Shown here: piece after piece, positions 9,101-17,200 of the stretch
Numbering within the stretch: the stretch's first letter is position 1
Layout: every line of letters starts with the position of its first letter
From: Deltaproteobacteria bacterium
GTDB taxonomy: Bacteria > Myxococcota_C > UBA6777
Direction of reading: 5' to 3'
Assembly (NCBI GenBank): GCA_002731275.1
Contig: PCBK01000028.1
Span: 1 to 64,000, forward strand
Length of the DNA: 64,000 nucleotides
Program-made: the position numbers and the translations under genes
Notes under the pieces: generated by a model
The model's input: the letters and a program-made list of their open reading frames with translations, nothing else
What the model was told of the DNA's origin: nothing
The model's database searches: none

Positions 9101-10264
9101 TCTGGCACACGCTTGTATGCTTGGAGAGTTAGTGATGGTGTGTTGTTGAAGACCGTGAATCTCGATATAGTCGTAGATAAGTTGTTTATTCACAAAGATG
9201 AGAAGTTCCTGCTCGGGAGAGGTCAGAGCAAGATTCTGTTGTGTGAGCTGCCCTCTTTGAAGGTGAAGTACGCTTCTCTGCGTAATACGGCAGGGTTTTC
9301 CAAAGATCATAAGTCCATCGTATTGACATGGCCGAGTTATGGTCATGTTCCACTGTCTTCCAAGGTGATGGATATCTCTGCATTTTCTGCCATGCAGTTT
9401 TCACCAAAGACGGTGAAGCTATCCCCTGATGGTCGATATCTCTTTGCTCTAAATCCGCCGTACGTTCAACTCCTTCGAGTGGATACATTTCAGGTCCTGA
9501 AAAGCTTCTCGTGGTTGTACGATGTGCGTGATGTCTCGTTTGATACATCAGGTTTGTATGCCGTTGTGGTGACACAAAGAACTGTCTCGACCAGTCCAAC
9601 TGTTGTTGACTCTACAGTGCATATTTGGGACCTACAATCCCACCAGATTGAACGTTCAATCCTTGTAAAAGGAAAGCAAATAAAGGAAACCTACCCCAAT
9701 ATCCAAAAGGGACGCATTTTGCTGCAGGAGGAGAGGGGAGGTATACATTTTCTGGATGTCTATACAGGTTCTACCACTGACTCTGGATATAGGTGTCATG
9801 AGAGTGTTGATGTTCTATTCCGGAAGGGGCGTGTTGTTGAGAGTTGTAATGGAACACTTATGGTTTGGGATGTCCAGACCCAGAAGGTTATCGTTCGTGA
9901 GAAAGTTGCCATATCCGCTTCGGAAGGGGTGAAGGCACATCCTTTGACAGGCTGGGCTTCTTACCATTACTCAGGTGAGATTAGGATCTTTGATGAGAGC
10001 ACGAAGAAGCACACCACGATCGTCAAAGCACCTGCTGGTGAATCTTTTGCGACTTTCGCCTGGTCTTCGGATGGGAAGAGGCTCGTGACATCGACAAAGT
10101 CAGGTTTGTTGAGGGTTTGGGATCCGAGCACTGGCAAGCAGCTGGCTGATTACCCCCTAATGGAGACTGGTACGATCAAGACCTTACAGTTTCTTGAGGG
10201 GTCATATTCTCTTTTGGTCTCGCAAGAGCCCGGTCAAGTCCACATTCTTCATTGTATTCCGTAA
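6122..10264 (+). CDS. Large lipoprotein with six MopE-like repeats and beta-propellers
   Basis: The ATG at 6122 lies inside the end of the preceding gene, with GGAG 6 bases before it. It produces a lipoprotein signal (SVIVFFLLCVLWAQGC); earlier in-frame starts would bury this signal. The protein is about 1380 residues. An acidic Glu/Ser-rich linker of about 110 residues is followed by six Cys-rich repeats, each closing with a DDDCDG-type loop (DDDCDGDVD, DDDCDGQTD, DDNCNGQTD, DDDCDGQTD, DDDCDGQTD, DDDCNGKID). The remaining 900 residues hold repeated propeller strands (IVYSPDGKKLALIS, VVFSHDGKTIYGN, VKLSPDGRYLFAL, HIWDLQSHQ, FAWSSDGKRLVTST), enough for two propellers. It is a longer paralogue of the upstream gene. 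The Asp loops probably bind calcium or another metal. Its ligand is unknown. Confidence 0.8.
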   Translation: MDIETTLGVAHLYTQLKKSVIVFFLLCVLWAQGCSVSPHPPGFESSTHEKKQSIERVPDDPSVESSSDLSDDASFQDEPPESSMDAGEGLLPENDAGGEELQEREVLDGADERWSETTYSEERNSEPRTEEFGQEEPIVEESIPEPECQAGETKPCFTGPSHALNKGACRSGLVTCSSDGTWGTVCAGEVVPRTETCDGTDDDCDGDVDESFAKRGQRCQTSQLGACKAGHWSCLAGKEVCDTPKPIPELCNGVDDDCDGQTDEDFPQKGDGCYSGMMGVCTPGSYTCSSGKVWCTPIKQPTAEICNGLDDNCNGQTDEAFPENGKTCTVQGTFGVCAPGTYHCISGVLSCHSVNPPQAETCNGKDDDCDGQTDESDPQMGQHCAPPGLPGRCLQWKILCSSGVLKCTQVSTQTNIPEVCNGLDDDCDGQTDETFAGVGQACSISGQLGPCATGVKVCLLGKEQCQTKHVKLPVERCHNQIDDDCNGKIDDNCSTGPSCLTSWKDPIRSLVTVREIVYSPDGKKLALISPSSVDVFDIATKKVTHQFRFEQANRSIAFRKDNSILYTTGLSKNYAWSLRTSSLLFTFEAGKWMLTADEKTLIVARNQEILRFDASNGQLKSKLSLSQSFPINESTAFTDDGKMLVNVGYSFILRLDTTTGKRLNDLYHQRPFLCYSGRFSRDGSLHGCWERSFSKVNVLDVKKTNFVSVQGGFSLTSFFAFSDDNQYMYIQWWRGGIGVSSLGAAPSKPSLKTNSEIYAVRPDNLELSAIKESFIEFWNAPNASRKQVFPMERNFSVGKYNERAMLLSDGKSFFFSGANSTYSYGVWNGVTKQFSHFEPGLPFSSRPSENIEQVATGGPYVYIRSLKDTGTSRTPVIRQYTYSPWKLIRTISPNNGANNLYADKGSLFIHGLQQLHVYDAATGQKTKTYNQINYANSSSKPDLTIGPNGKYIATFDSNSIKLLDRVTGQFARQINHKVGSVVFSHDGKTIYGNSGTRLYAWRVSDGVLLKTVNLDIVVDKLFIHKDEKFLLGRGQSKILLCELPSLKVKYASLRNTAGFSKDHKSIVLTWPSYGHVPLSSKVMDISAFSAMQFSPKTVKLSPDGRYLFALNPPYVQLLRVDTFQVLKSFSWLYDVRDVSFDTSGLYAVVVTQRTVSTSPTVVDSTVHIWDLQSHQIERSILVKGKQIKETYPNIQKGRILLQEERGGIHFLDVYTGSTTDSGYRCHESVDVLFRKGRVVESCNGTLMVWDVQTQKVIVREKVAISASEGVKAHPLTGWASYHYSGEIRIFDESTKKHTTIVKAPAGESFATFAWSSDGKRLVTSTKSGLLRVWDPSTGKQLADYPLMETGTIKTLQFLEGSYSLLVSQEPGQVHILHCIP

Positions 10265-10298
10265 CCTCATGCAACATTACCGATTTGGAGTCTAAGCT

Positions 10299-10862
10299 AT
10301 GACATTGGAAGAGCAAGTAGAGACCCTGGCAAATCTTGGCGTTCAACTTAATGAAGGGATCAGTATTGATGACCTTTTGTATTCATTTGATCGTCGAAAG
10401 TACGAGAGGCGACCATTTGATATTCTGCTTTTTATGATGGGGAGTGAGGTCGAACGCGAGCCTTGGGGGCGTTCTTTTTCGTCTCAAGTCTGGAACTTTG
10501 ACACCGAGTGTGTCTATGGTCCTGGTTCATACACCAAGATCGTAGAACGCCTCTGTCTGCTCGCTGGCATGCCTGAACTTGTCACCGATCTTCGCGATGA
10601 TGTGGACTTACACTCTGGTGAGGCCTGGTTGCGTTATACCATTGATGGCAAAGAACGCCATTGGACAGTTGAAGTCATGGATGATTGGGTGGATTCCATG
10701 ACGCTCTCATACGTGATGGCTGACATCGAACGGGACGGAAAACACTTCTACTCAAAGGATAATGGACAAGCGATGATACTCTTCTATCTCGACACAGAGG
10801 CTGCCAAGGAGCTGAATCGATTGTCTGATCATGCACTCACGCCTGTCTTGTTGGACTCATAG
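10299..10862 (+). CDS. Hypothetical protein, 187 residues
   Basis: The gene sits 34 bases past the large lipoprotein and reads the same way, so it may share its transcript. GGAG lies about 12 bases before the ATG. The product is acidic, with no signal peptide or membrane segment, and appears to be a mixed alpha/beta cytoplasmic protein. Notable stretches are DDLLYSFDRRKYERRPFDIL near the N-terminus and WTVEVMDDWVDS near residue 125. Its size and acidity resemble immunity-type proteins, but no motif supports that. I do not recognise the family. Confidence 0.6.
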   Translation: MTLEEQVETLANLGVQLNEGISIDDLLYSFDRRKYERRPFDILLFMMGSEVEREPWGRSFSSQVWNFDTECVYGPGSYTKIVERLCLLAGMPELVTDLRDDVDLHSGEAWLRYTIDGKERHWTVEVMDDWVDSMTLSYVMADIERDGKHFYSKDNGQAMILFYLDTEAAKELNRLSDHALTPVLLDS

Positions 10863-10915
10863 GGAGCAGAGTCCGGGAAAAAGGGGTTGTTGAACGGCAT
10901 CTTGGGTGGAAGGGG

Positions 10916-10989
10916 ACAGGTTAACGGGTCTTTTTGAAAGCCCCTGGCGCGCTTCGCTTACCTTCCCAAACAGTTGATGCCTTCGGCAT
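10916..10989 (-). repeat. REP-like element, copy D (reverse orientation)
   Basis: This 74-bp block matches 16991-17064 at 71 of 74 positions. Read on the minus strand (GCCGAAGGCATCAACTG, then AAGCGAAGCGCGCC, then AGGGGC) it resembles the left half of the elements at 31490, 32921 and 37501. The rest of the 10863-11198 gap holds no gene; a 61-residue minus-strand frame here is created by the repeat itself. Confidence 0.7.
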
Positions 10990-11062
10990 GTTTTGGTGAA
11001 GGGTGGAGACCCCTCTCTTTGAGGGAGGTCGTTGACTTCCATGCATTTGTTTTCTTCTCTCC

Positions 11063-11156
11063 AGATGCTTCTGTTATGTAGGAGGGTTTTGGCCTAAGAG
11101 GGTTGCGATCTATTTGTATCGTGTGTATATAAGAGTAGAGGATTTCCGAACTTTTG
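11063..11156 (+). promoter_or_regulatory. Promoter inside a 94-bp repeated block, copy 2
   Basis: This is the second copy of the block at 3595-3688, with 4 mismatches in 94 bases. TTGCGA at 11103-11108 and TATATA at 11126-11131 are 17 bases apart. The downstream start at 11199 lies about 65 bases past the -10 box. The two promoters should answer to the same factors. Confidence 0.65.
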
Positions 11157-11198
11157 GGTGTTATTGGGATACTAGGACCGTTCATGAAGGAGCTGGTC

Positions 11199-12821
11199 AT
11201 GCCTATTCGTCGTATCTTTTGTTTTGCGATCGTGTTGAGTTTACCTCTATTGGGGGCAAGGGTCGAGCATTGTTCAGACCCAAGCATAGGTGACGTTTTC
11301 TACGCATATGATTTGATTCCTTGGGGAGAGGATACGCTTGTTGCGAGTCACACATTTTTCTTGCTCAAGAAGGGAACCAACTCGCTTAAAGTCTTTCGAC
11401 ACCCTTTACTTAAGCGTGTTTTGAGTGTGGGGATTTTTCAGGGGAGAAAGTGTGTCCTCGGAATGAAAGCTCCGCGTCAGGTTGGTCTTTTTTGTAAACA
11501 ACCAAAGTCAGAGTGGAAAGCCCTCTCGATGACGCGGTCTCTACGGAGAAGAGTACGTCGTTCTTATCAAGAGGAGAAAGCGTTTGTGCGTAGCTCGCTC
11601 AAGGCTCTCAAGATACAGAAACAACGCATTCTCAAAGTACATGCATCAAAAGAAAACCTTCGTATCCTTCGTTATTATAGAAAGGTAAAGACCATCGAGC
11701 AGCTTCGTCGGGTTCCAAAAAAGATCGCCAAGAAAAAGCGGCAGCTCGGAAAACTATGGGACAAATATTACGAGATGGTAAGGGAAAAAGCTATTACTTC
11801 CAATGGATGGCGTCCTTTTGTCTATGTGAGTAAGCGTACTCTCTTGTTGATGTTCTACAAGAAGAAAGTCTTGTACTACCACGATGGGAAAAAGTGGTTT
11901 TTGTACACAAAAAATTCTCAATTGTCCCAGCGAAAAAAGCCCGAAGGAGCTGTGAATGGTAGGACGCAGAGCAAACATACGACAATTCCTTTTTTGTACA
12001 AACACTTGTTCTCAGCCTCAAGCTCAAACATCATTTTCTCAGGTGAGTTTATTTATTTTGGTGTCTATGCACCTTTTCGTTGTTCTCAGGGTGATGTTGG
12101 CAAAGGAATGTATCAATTTCACATACCCACCCATAAAGCCAAAAGACTCACATCTTCTGCTGTTTACGGTATGCACTTGAGTGACAATGGGCGGATTTGG
12201 TTTTCTTCGGGGAGCCACCGATGGATGGATGGTATTCACTATTCGACAGTATCTACATTCAAAAATGGTAAAGTGCTCCCTGTCATCAACCATTTTTTGA
12301 AGAAGGGTGAAAAACCTGACACTCCTGAGTCTGTCGAAGGTTTTGATGGGAGGACTCTTTTCTCTGGTAAGTTGACGATATTCTACGAGTTCAGTCACTC
12401 TCCCGATGGCAAGAAATGTCTCTTTTCTCTGGATCGTGGTCTTTTTTGTCGCAAGAGAAGGTTCGATCCGAAGGGAAAACCGATCCCTCAAACCAAGCCT
12501 CCACGATACGAGTTCAGGAGGGTGAAGGGTTCCCAGCGTCTTGTTCTTCATGTGAACAAAGTGACGGCTCCAACGTGGAAACAATACATCCCACAGTGGA
12601 AAAAGAAAGTTCCAGGCTATATCTTTCGTCTTTATACAGGAGATGGACGTGTTCAGTTGAAGTCCACAACCCATACTGTAAGTAGTAACTACTCCGCACA
12701 CTATTTATCTTTGCATACATGGAACGGTCACACATTGGTTTTTCTCTCTTCCGATGGCAGAGTCTATCAATTACACCTCAAAAAGATGACACTCCAACAC
12801 ATCCCATTTCCTTATCCCTGA
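11199..12821 (+). CDS. Secreted protein of unknown function with a basic helical region
   Basis: The ATG at 11199 has AAGGAG 6 bases upstream and lies downstream of the repeated promoter. It starts a 540-residue protein with a Sec signal (RRIFCFAIVLSLPLLGARV) but no clear lipobox. Residues about 100-190 are very rich in Lys/Arg (RRRVRRSYQEEK, KKIAKKKRQLGKLWDKYYEM) and are likely a long basic helix or coiled coil. Either side are repeated Gly/Tyr/Trp-containing strands (VLYYHDGKKWFLY, IIFSGEFIYFGVY, HLSDNGRIWFSSG, VFLSSDGRVYQLHL) typical of a beta-propeller. It shares its promoter block with the MopE/propeller operon at 3.7 kb, which hints at common regulation. No family was recognised. Confidence 0.7.
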   Translation: MPIRRIFCFAIVLSLPLLGARVEHCSDPSIGDVFYAYDLIPWGEDTLVASHTFFLLKKGTNSLKVFRHPLLKRVLSVGIFQGRKCVLGMKAPRQVGLFCKQPKSEWKALSMTRSLRRRVRRSYQEEKAFVRSSLKALKIQKQRILKVHASKENLRILRYYRKVKTIEQLRRVPKKIAKKKRQLGKLWDKYYEMVREKAITSNGWRPFVYVSKRTLLLMFYKKKVLYYHDGKKWFLYTKNSQLSQRKKPEGAVNGRTQSKHTTIPFLYKHLFSASSSNIIFSGEFIYFGVYAPFRCSQGDVGKGMYQFHIPTHKAKRLTSSAVYGMHLSDNGRIWFSSGSHRWMDGIHYSTVSTFKNGKVLPVINHFLKKGEKPDTPESVEGFDGRTLFSGKLTIFYEFSHSPDGKKCLFSLDRGLFCRKRRFDPKGKPIPQTKPPRYEFRRVKGSQRLVLHVNKVTAPTWKQYIPQWKKKVPGYIFRLYTGDGRVQLKSTTHTVSSNYSAHYLSLHTWNGHTLVFLSSDGRVYQLHLKKMTLQHIPFPYP

Positions 12822-12961
12822 TATTCTTTGTCGCTGGGAGCAAGCTGTGTGTCAGGGAAGGCAAACTACAGGTCAAAAGCAGGATTTGGTGAAGAGAATA
12901 GCTCTGTGCGACAATGTACCGTTATATGTATCCGATATCTGAAGTGTCTTTCCTTCGTGTG

Positions 12962-12984
12962 ACATGTTGTGACACACAACATGT
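12962..12984. promoter_or_regulatory. Operator-like palindrome upstream of the GST gene
   Basis: ACATGTTGTG at 12962-12971 and CACAACATGT at 12975-12984 form a perfect 10-bp inverted repeat around the 3-base spacer ACA, about 80 bases before the GST start. The size and symmetry fit a dimeric repressor or activator site. Confidence 0.5.
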
Positions 12985-13005
12985 GTATGTGCACCCGACA
13001 CAAGT

Positions 13006-13036
13006 CCATCCTTGGGGAACCAACCCAAGTGGATGG
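13006..13036 (+). promoter_or_regulatory. Leader hairpin upstream of the GST gene
   Basis: CCATCCTTGGG pairs with CCCAAGTGGATGG apart from a 2-base bulge and encloses a 7-base loop. It ends 27 bases before the GST start codon, so it would be in the mRNA leader if transcription starts near the palindrome at 12962. It may affect translation or mRNA stability. Confidence 0.35.
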
Positions 13037-13063
13037 CTCACATACCCGACAAACGGAGGAAAG

Positions 13064-13693
13064 ATGTCTGACAAGATTACGTTGTATTACAACCCAATGA
13101 GTCGTGCGACGATTGCCCACTGGATGCTCGAAGAGAGCGGCGCGCCTTATGAGTTGAAGTACCTTGACTTCGAGAAGAGGGAACACAAAACCCCCGAATA
13201 TCTGCAGCTCAACGCAATGGGGAAGGTCCCAACCCTGGTCCATGAGGATACTGTCATCACCGAAGTCCCTGCCATTTGTGCCTATCTTGCCGATAGATTC
13301 CCCGAGAAGAATCTTTGCCCTCCAACAACTGATCCACGTCGAGGTACCTATTATCGATGGTTGTTTTTTGGGGCGAGTTGTGTCGAGGCTGCTGCTGCCG
13401 ACAAGGCCCTGAAACGTGCCAACCCCGAGATGTCGAGCACCTTGGGATACGGGAGTTATGACGACACCTTTGCTGCGCTGGAACAAGCACTCCAACCTGG
13501 TCCCTTTCTTTTGGGAGAACAATTTACGGCAGCAGATGTCTATATCGCTGCGCAGCTAGAGTGGTTGATGATGTTCGGTTCTGTAGAGAAGACCGAGGTC
13601 TTCACTGCATATGTGGGGCGATGTCGAGAGCGAGACGCATACCAACGGTACGAGAAATCCCGCAATGAGTTGGTAGCAAACATCAAAAAATAG
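13064..13693 (+). CDS. Glutathione S-transferase family protein
   Basis: This 209-residue soluble protein has the two-domain GST layout. The N-terminal thioredoxin-like domain (residues 1-80) contains ITLYYNPMSRATIAHWMLEE, GKVPTLVHED with the conserved cis-proline, and TEVPAICAYLADRFP, where E-(V/S) contacts the glutathione gamma-glutamyl group. The C-terminal helical domain contains the usual GEQFTAADVYIAAQLEW folding motif. The ATG at 13064 follows GGAGG by 4 bases; the frame is open to 12914 but lacks an alternative site there. It conjugates or reduces electrophiles with glutathione in the cytoplasm. It stands alone, with a palindrome and a hairpin upstream, so induction by a stress regulator is plausible. 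Confidence 0.88.
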   Translation: MSDKITLYYNPMSRATIAHWMLEESGAPYELKYLDFEKREHKTPEYLQLNAMGKVPTLVHEDTVITEVPAICAYLADRFPEKNLCPPTTDPRRGTYYRWLFFGASCVEAAAADKALKRANPEMSSTLGYGSYDDTFAALEQALQPGPFLLGEQFTAADVYIAAQLEWLMMFGSVEKTEVFTAYVGRCRERDAYQRYEKSRNELVANIKK

Positions 13694-13750
13694 TGTGGCC
13701 ACTTTCCACAACTCGGACGATTGGGTGGAGGGGATTCGTTTGGTTGGAAT

Positions 13751-13840
13751 CACCGGGTTGAAACCCGGTGCTATGGAGAGGGTACGCTCGCCGTAAAGGC
13801 TTCGCATCGATCGGAAATGTGGTGGGACTTAAGTCCCACC
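13751..13840. terminator. Two perfect palindromes between convergent genes
   Basis: CACCGGGTT/AACCCGGTG with a 2-base loop (13751-13770) and the perfect 20-bp palindrome GGTGGGACTTAAGTCCCACC (13821-13840) lie between the ends of the GST gene and the convergent HEAT-like gene. They could terminate transcription both ways, although neither has a T-run. The pair also looks like a dispersed palindromic element. Confidence 0.45.
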
Positions 13841-13954
13841 TCAACACACAAACACACATTCTTTGCCATGAGAGCGGCGAATCTAGGCTCTTGCCCGACT
13901 GGTTGTTTTGTTTCTGATGACTCGACCTTGCAGGAACATGTCAGTTCGTGCTTG

Positions 13955-16738
13955 CTAGGGATATCTTTGGATCTTTCGAGCGATGTGGTTCAGCATTCGA
14001 TCATGTGCCATCTCGTTGATGTATCTGCGCCCTTTGCGAATGACCTCTTTATCTAAGAGATGTTTGGTGTGCTTTGAGTAGGCGAGCGCGCCGAGGAAGA
14101 ATCTTTGCTTGCGACTACCACGTCGCCAGTGCCTCAATGTGAATATATGTGCTTGTTTTCCTTTTCCTGTTTGGGAGCGGTATCTTTGTGGGTAGTTTGG
14201 GAACTCTCGTGTATGGATGTCATTCGCGAGTCTGTACAAAAGCAACAGCGCAGAGGGGGATTTGGGTGTTCTGAGCACCCAGCGACTGAAACGCTCTGAC
14301 TTGCTTTTTCTACGTCGCAATCCCTCACGGATGATGCGCGCTCCTTTCTCTTTGTCAACACCTGAAAGCCACAGAAGCCATGCACCATGACATCGTTCGA
14401 GTGGACGATTGGAGCGTGCCATACGTTTGAATGACTGCGCGAGTGTTGGGCGATGTTTGTGTAGATTCACAAGGGATTTGATGTACGAAACCTGTCCATA
14501 CCCGTATGTTTGACGTGGTAATTGAGCGAGACTCTTTTGGGATAATTCGCGAACTTGAACACCCCATGTGCTCATCATTTTGATCAGTTGTTGAGCGAGT
14601 TGTGGTGTTCGTTCAGTCTCGGCGATGAAGAGTTTGGCGTATTTTCGTATGTGTGAGACTGGGATGGTCTTGATGTATCCAAAGAGACGACGCTTCCAGT
14701 ATAACGTTTTGTATGCAGACTTCTTTGTTTGCTGTTTGTGTTTTGGTGTCTGAGTGAAAGCCTGGACGAGATCTTGGCTGATGGTGGGGAGCGCCTTCTT
14801 ACACTTTGATAGGGATCTGAGGAGCATGTCTTTCTGTGCCAATGGGATGTCTTGTTTGGAGAGCTGTTTTCCGATCGCTGGAAGTTGTTTGTCACATAGG
14901 CCACGACCTTTGAGCCATGCATATGCGTGGATTCGGACGTATCGATGTTTGTGGGTCATCCAGTTGACCGCATGTTTTTTTCCGAAAGCGGGGTATTTTG
15001 CGAGGTAGCGTTTTGTCACTTTGTACCCATATCGATTCGCCATGGTGTATTTCACAAACAGATCTCTGTGTGCGTAACCGAGCGACTCAATACTATTTGC
15101 AAAGGCGTAGAATCCCCGATTCTTTGTGGCTTCTAAGCCGAGTGTATGGAAGTGTTTTTTTGTGTATCCGATGTAGCCGAAGATCATGAGGAGGGCTCTT
15201 TTCTCTCGGGCACTTTGGAGTCGAGGAGCGAGCTGAAGAAGAGTGGGTGTCAGCTGATGAATGCGATGGTCTTTACGGGCGAAGTATGAAAGCATCGAGA
15301 GGATTTTTGTTCGTGTCTTTGTGTCCGCCTTGGGGAGGCATGTTTGTAGCGTTTTGTACGGTGCGATTTTGCCTTTGCTCCAACGTCTAATGTTTTGGAT
15401 GAAGGAGTAGCTGCCACGTCCCTGACAGAGTGTGTTTTTCCAAAAGCGAAGATGCCGTTTGCGCGGTCTTTTGATGCTCTTGTGATACGTGTCTGGGAGG
15501 ACGTAGTTTCGAATGTTCTTGGCAGCGGCTTCGTAGGTATCGAGTATGTGCTTATCGAGGAATGGCAGCGTCGCGAGCATGATTGAGAGCGCTTTGAGGT
15601 GTGCTCGTCGCATGCTTGGCATCAGGTGCTTTACATTTTTTTTGAGTATCTTGATGTACTTGGTCTTTGGACGGCGTCTCACGGAGAGGAGCGCATAAGC
15701 TGCGAAGACTTTGGTGAGCTGTGAACCTTCTTTGGTTTGGGTGATGAGCGCTTTGCGGACCCATCGATTTCTTTTGGCCATGGAGGCGAGTAGTTTGGCG
15801 GCATACATTCGGGTGATGGGTGTGCCTGATGAGAGTGTTCTGAGGATGGGGATGGCTTGTTTGTTCGAGAGTTTGCCACGTGCGAGTGAGAGCAATTTCA
15901 TCCCGCGATATCTGTCCCACTGTGATGGGGAGGCGTACGCCATTTTGAGCAGTGAGGTCCAAAGGAAGCTTGTGTTTACACGGTGTTCGAGCAAGAAAGA
16001 GGCGAGTCGCCTGTTGTGTGATTGTGCAAAAGCTGATGCGATGATCCGTTTGGCTTTTCGCTTGTTGGCTCCGAGTTCCCAGGAGAGGATCGCACTATAA
16101 AGGCGAAGTGCAGGCATACTGGATCTCATGAGTCTGGCGATTTTTCTTCTGTAGCGACGGATCTTTCGTTTTCTTTTGAGCAGTCTGCTCGTCATGTCTT
16201 TGATGATGGATGGTGATTTGGATGTCCGCAGGAACTTGATGGCCAATCGATCCAGTTTATACTTTGAGTAGCCGATGGATTCGAGTAATCTTAGGACAGA
16301 GAGCAGGTTGTGTCGATCTTGTTTTTTGCGCAGAAAGGAGAGCAGTCGACGTTTGATTTTTCGTGCATTTTTTCCGAAGGGGACGAGTGTGTCCGAGATG
16401 TCGTACAGCCTCTCGTAGGGGGTTTGGCGGAAGATTTTGATCAAGTGGGGTAACAATTTGAACGCCGGATCTTTTCGAGTGATACGCTCCCAGGGGTTCA
16501 TTCCGAGGTGGAGGATTTTTTTCTTTTTGAGTCTGGAGATGACGTGAGGGAGGGCTTTGGTTGACTTCTTGTGTAGGAGGAGTGATATGAGGTGGCGGGG
16601 GATCTCGCGTTGGTGTCTTGGGCTGCGCACTTTTTTCTCTTGCAGCCAAAAGTCGACGGAGTGCCAATCTGCTGATGCTGTGGGTATATGGGATAGCATG
16701 ATACATGCGAATGCAGTGTATACGATTCGTGTGGACAT
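13955..16738 (-). CDS. Secreted HEAT-like repeat protein
   Basis: The product has 927 residues and a Sec signal peptide (RIVYTAFACIMLSHIPTASA, likely cut before DWHS). The rest is almost wholly alpha-helical, strongly basic, and built from paired helices with the HEAT feel: RGMKLLSLARGKLSNKQAI, MYAAKLLASMAKRNRW, TKVFAAYALLSVRR, VNWMTHKHRYVRIHAYAWLK. Spacing suggests roughly 20 helical hairpins. The start has GGAG and AAGGA upstream. HEAT arrays are protein-binding scaffolds; one this long in the cell envelope is unusual. No enzymatic domain was seen. The high pI could suit binding to nucleic acid or lipopolysaccharide, but that is speculation. It is not obviously in an operon. Confidence 0.7.
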   Translation of the reverse strand: MSTRIVYTAFACIMLSHIPTASADWHSVDFWLQEKKVRSPRHQREIPRHLISLLLHKKSTKALPHVISRLKKKKILHLGMNPWERITRKDPAFKLLPHLIKIFRQTPYERLYDISDTLVPFGKNARKIKRRLLSFLRKKQDRHNLLSVLRLLESIGYSKYKLDRLAIKFLRTSKSPSIIKDMTSRLLKRKRKIRRYRRKIARLMRSSMPALRLYSAILSWELGANKRKAKRIIASAFAQSHNRRLASFLLEHRVNTSFLWTSLLKMAYASPSQWDRYRGMKLLSLARGKLSNKQAIPILRTLSSGTPITRMYAAKLLASMAKRNRWVRKALITQTKEGSQLTKVFAAYALLSVRRRPKTKYIKILKKNVKHLMPSMRRAHLKALSIMLATLPFLDKHILDTYEAAAKNIRNYVLPDTYHKSIKRPRKRHLRFWKNTLCQGRGSYSFIQNIRRWSKGKIAPYKTLQTCLPKADTKTRTKILSMLSYFARKDHRIHQLTPTLLQLAPRLQSAREKRALLMIFGYIGYTKKHFHTLGLEATKNRGFYAFANSIESLGYAHRDLFVKYTMANRYGYKVTKRYLAKYPAFGKKHAVNWMTHKHRYVRIHAYAWLKGRGLCDKQLPAIGKQLSKQDIPLAQKDMLLRSLSKCKKALPTISQDLVQAFTQTPKHKQQTKKSAYKTLYWKRRLFGYIKTIPVSHIRKYAKLFIAETERTPQLAQQLIKMMSTWGVQVRELSQKSLAQLPRQTYGYGQVSYIKSLVNLHKHRPTLAQSFKRMARSNRPLERCHGAWLLWLSGVDKEKGARIIREGLRRRKSKSERFSRWVLRTPKSPSALLLLYRLANDIHTREFPNYPQRYRSQTGKGKQAHIFTLRHWRRGSRKQRFFLGALAYSKHTKHLLDKEVIRKGRRYINEMAHDRMLNHIARKIQRYP

Positions 16739-17200
16739 CTTCCTTCTTCTCCTCGGGGTGTGTTGGGTGAGTGTTGTATGTGAATTCGCTCGGGCGCCCC
16801 TTTAAGCAAGGAGTATGCCACCTGTCTATGATGGTGGTGGTTCCTGTTTTTTCGGCTCTTTGGCTCTTTTCTTTGTAGGGGAGAAGTGGATAAAGGAGGG
16901 TCCGGTTGTGGAGTTGGCTTTGTCCGACCTCAATGTTGTATGTCCTTTTCGCGAGAGGACCACCAAAGGTGCTTTGGGAAGAAGAGGAGTACAGGCTAAC
17001 GGGTCTTTTAGAAAGCCCCTGGCGCGCTTCGCTTGCCTTCCCAAACAGTTGATGCCTTCGGCATATTTTTGTTGGGGGAGAAAGAATTGTGTTTGTTGAT
17101 GGGAGGAGATGCAAGGATTGCCCACTTGCTTTTCATTGTGGGGGACCGGTGGCAATTCGAGGCAAAAGGTAGATCTTTGGTAAGTGGGTAGATTCTTTGT
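16739..17200. other. Intergenic region containing REP-like element E
   Basis: Bases 16991-17064 are copy E of the REP-like family, in the same reverse orientation as copy D with 3 differences in 74 bases. A plus-strand frame of 94 codons from 16815 crosses the repeat and has no ribosome-binding site or family resemblance, so it is not called. No other feature was seen. Confidence 0.6.

Noticed and set aside
16815-17099. Plus-strand frame of 94 codons
   Set aside because: Crosses a REP-like element and has no ribosome-binding site; a similar repeat-derived frame arises at the other reverse copy.
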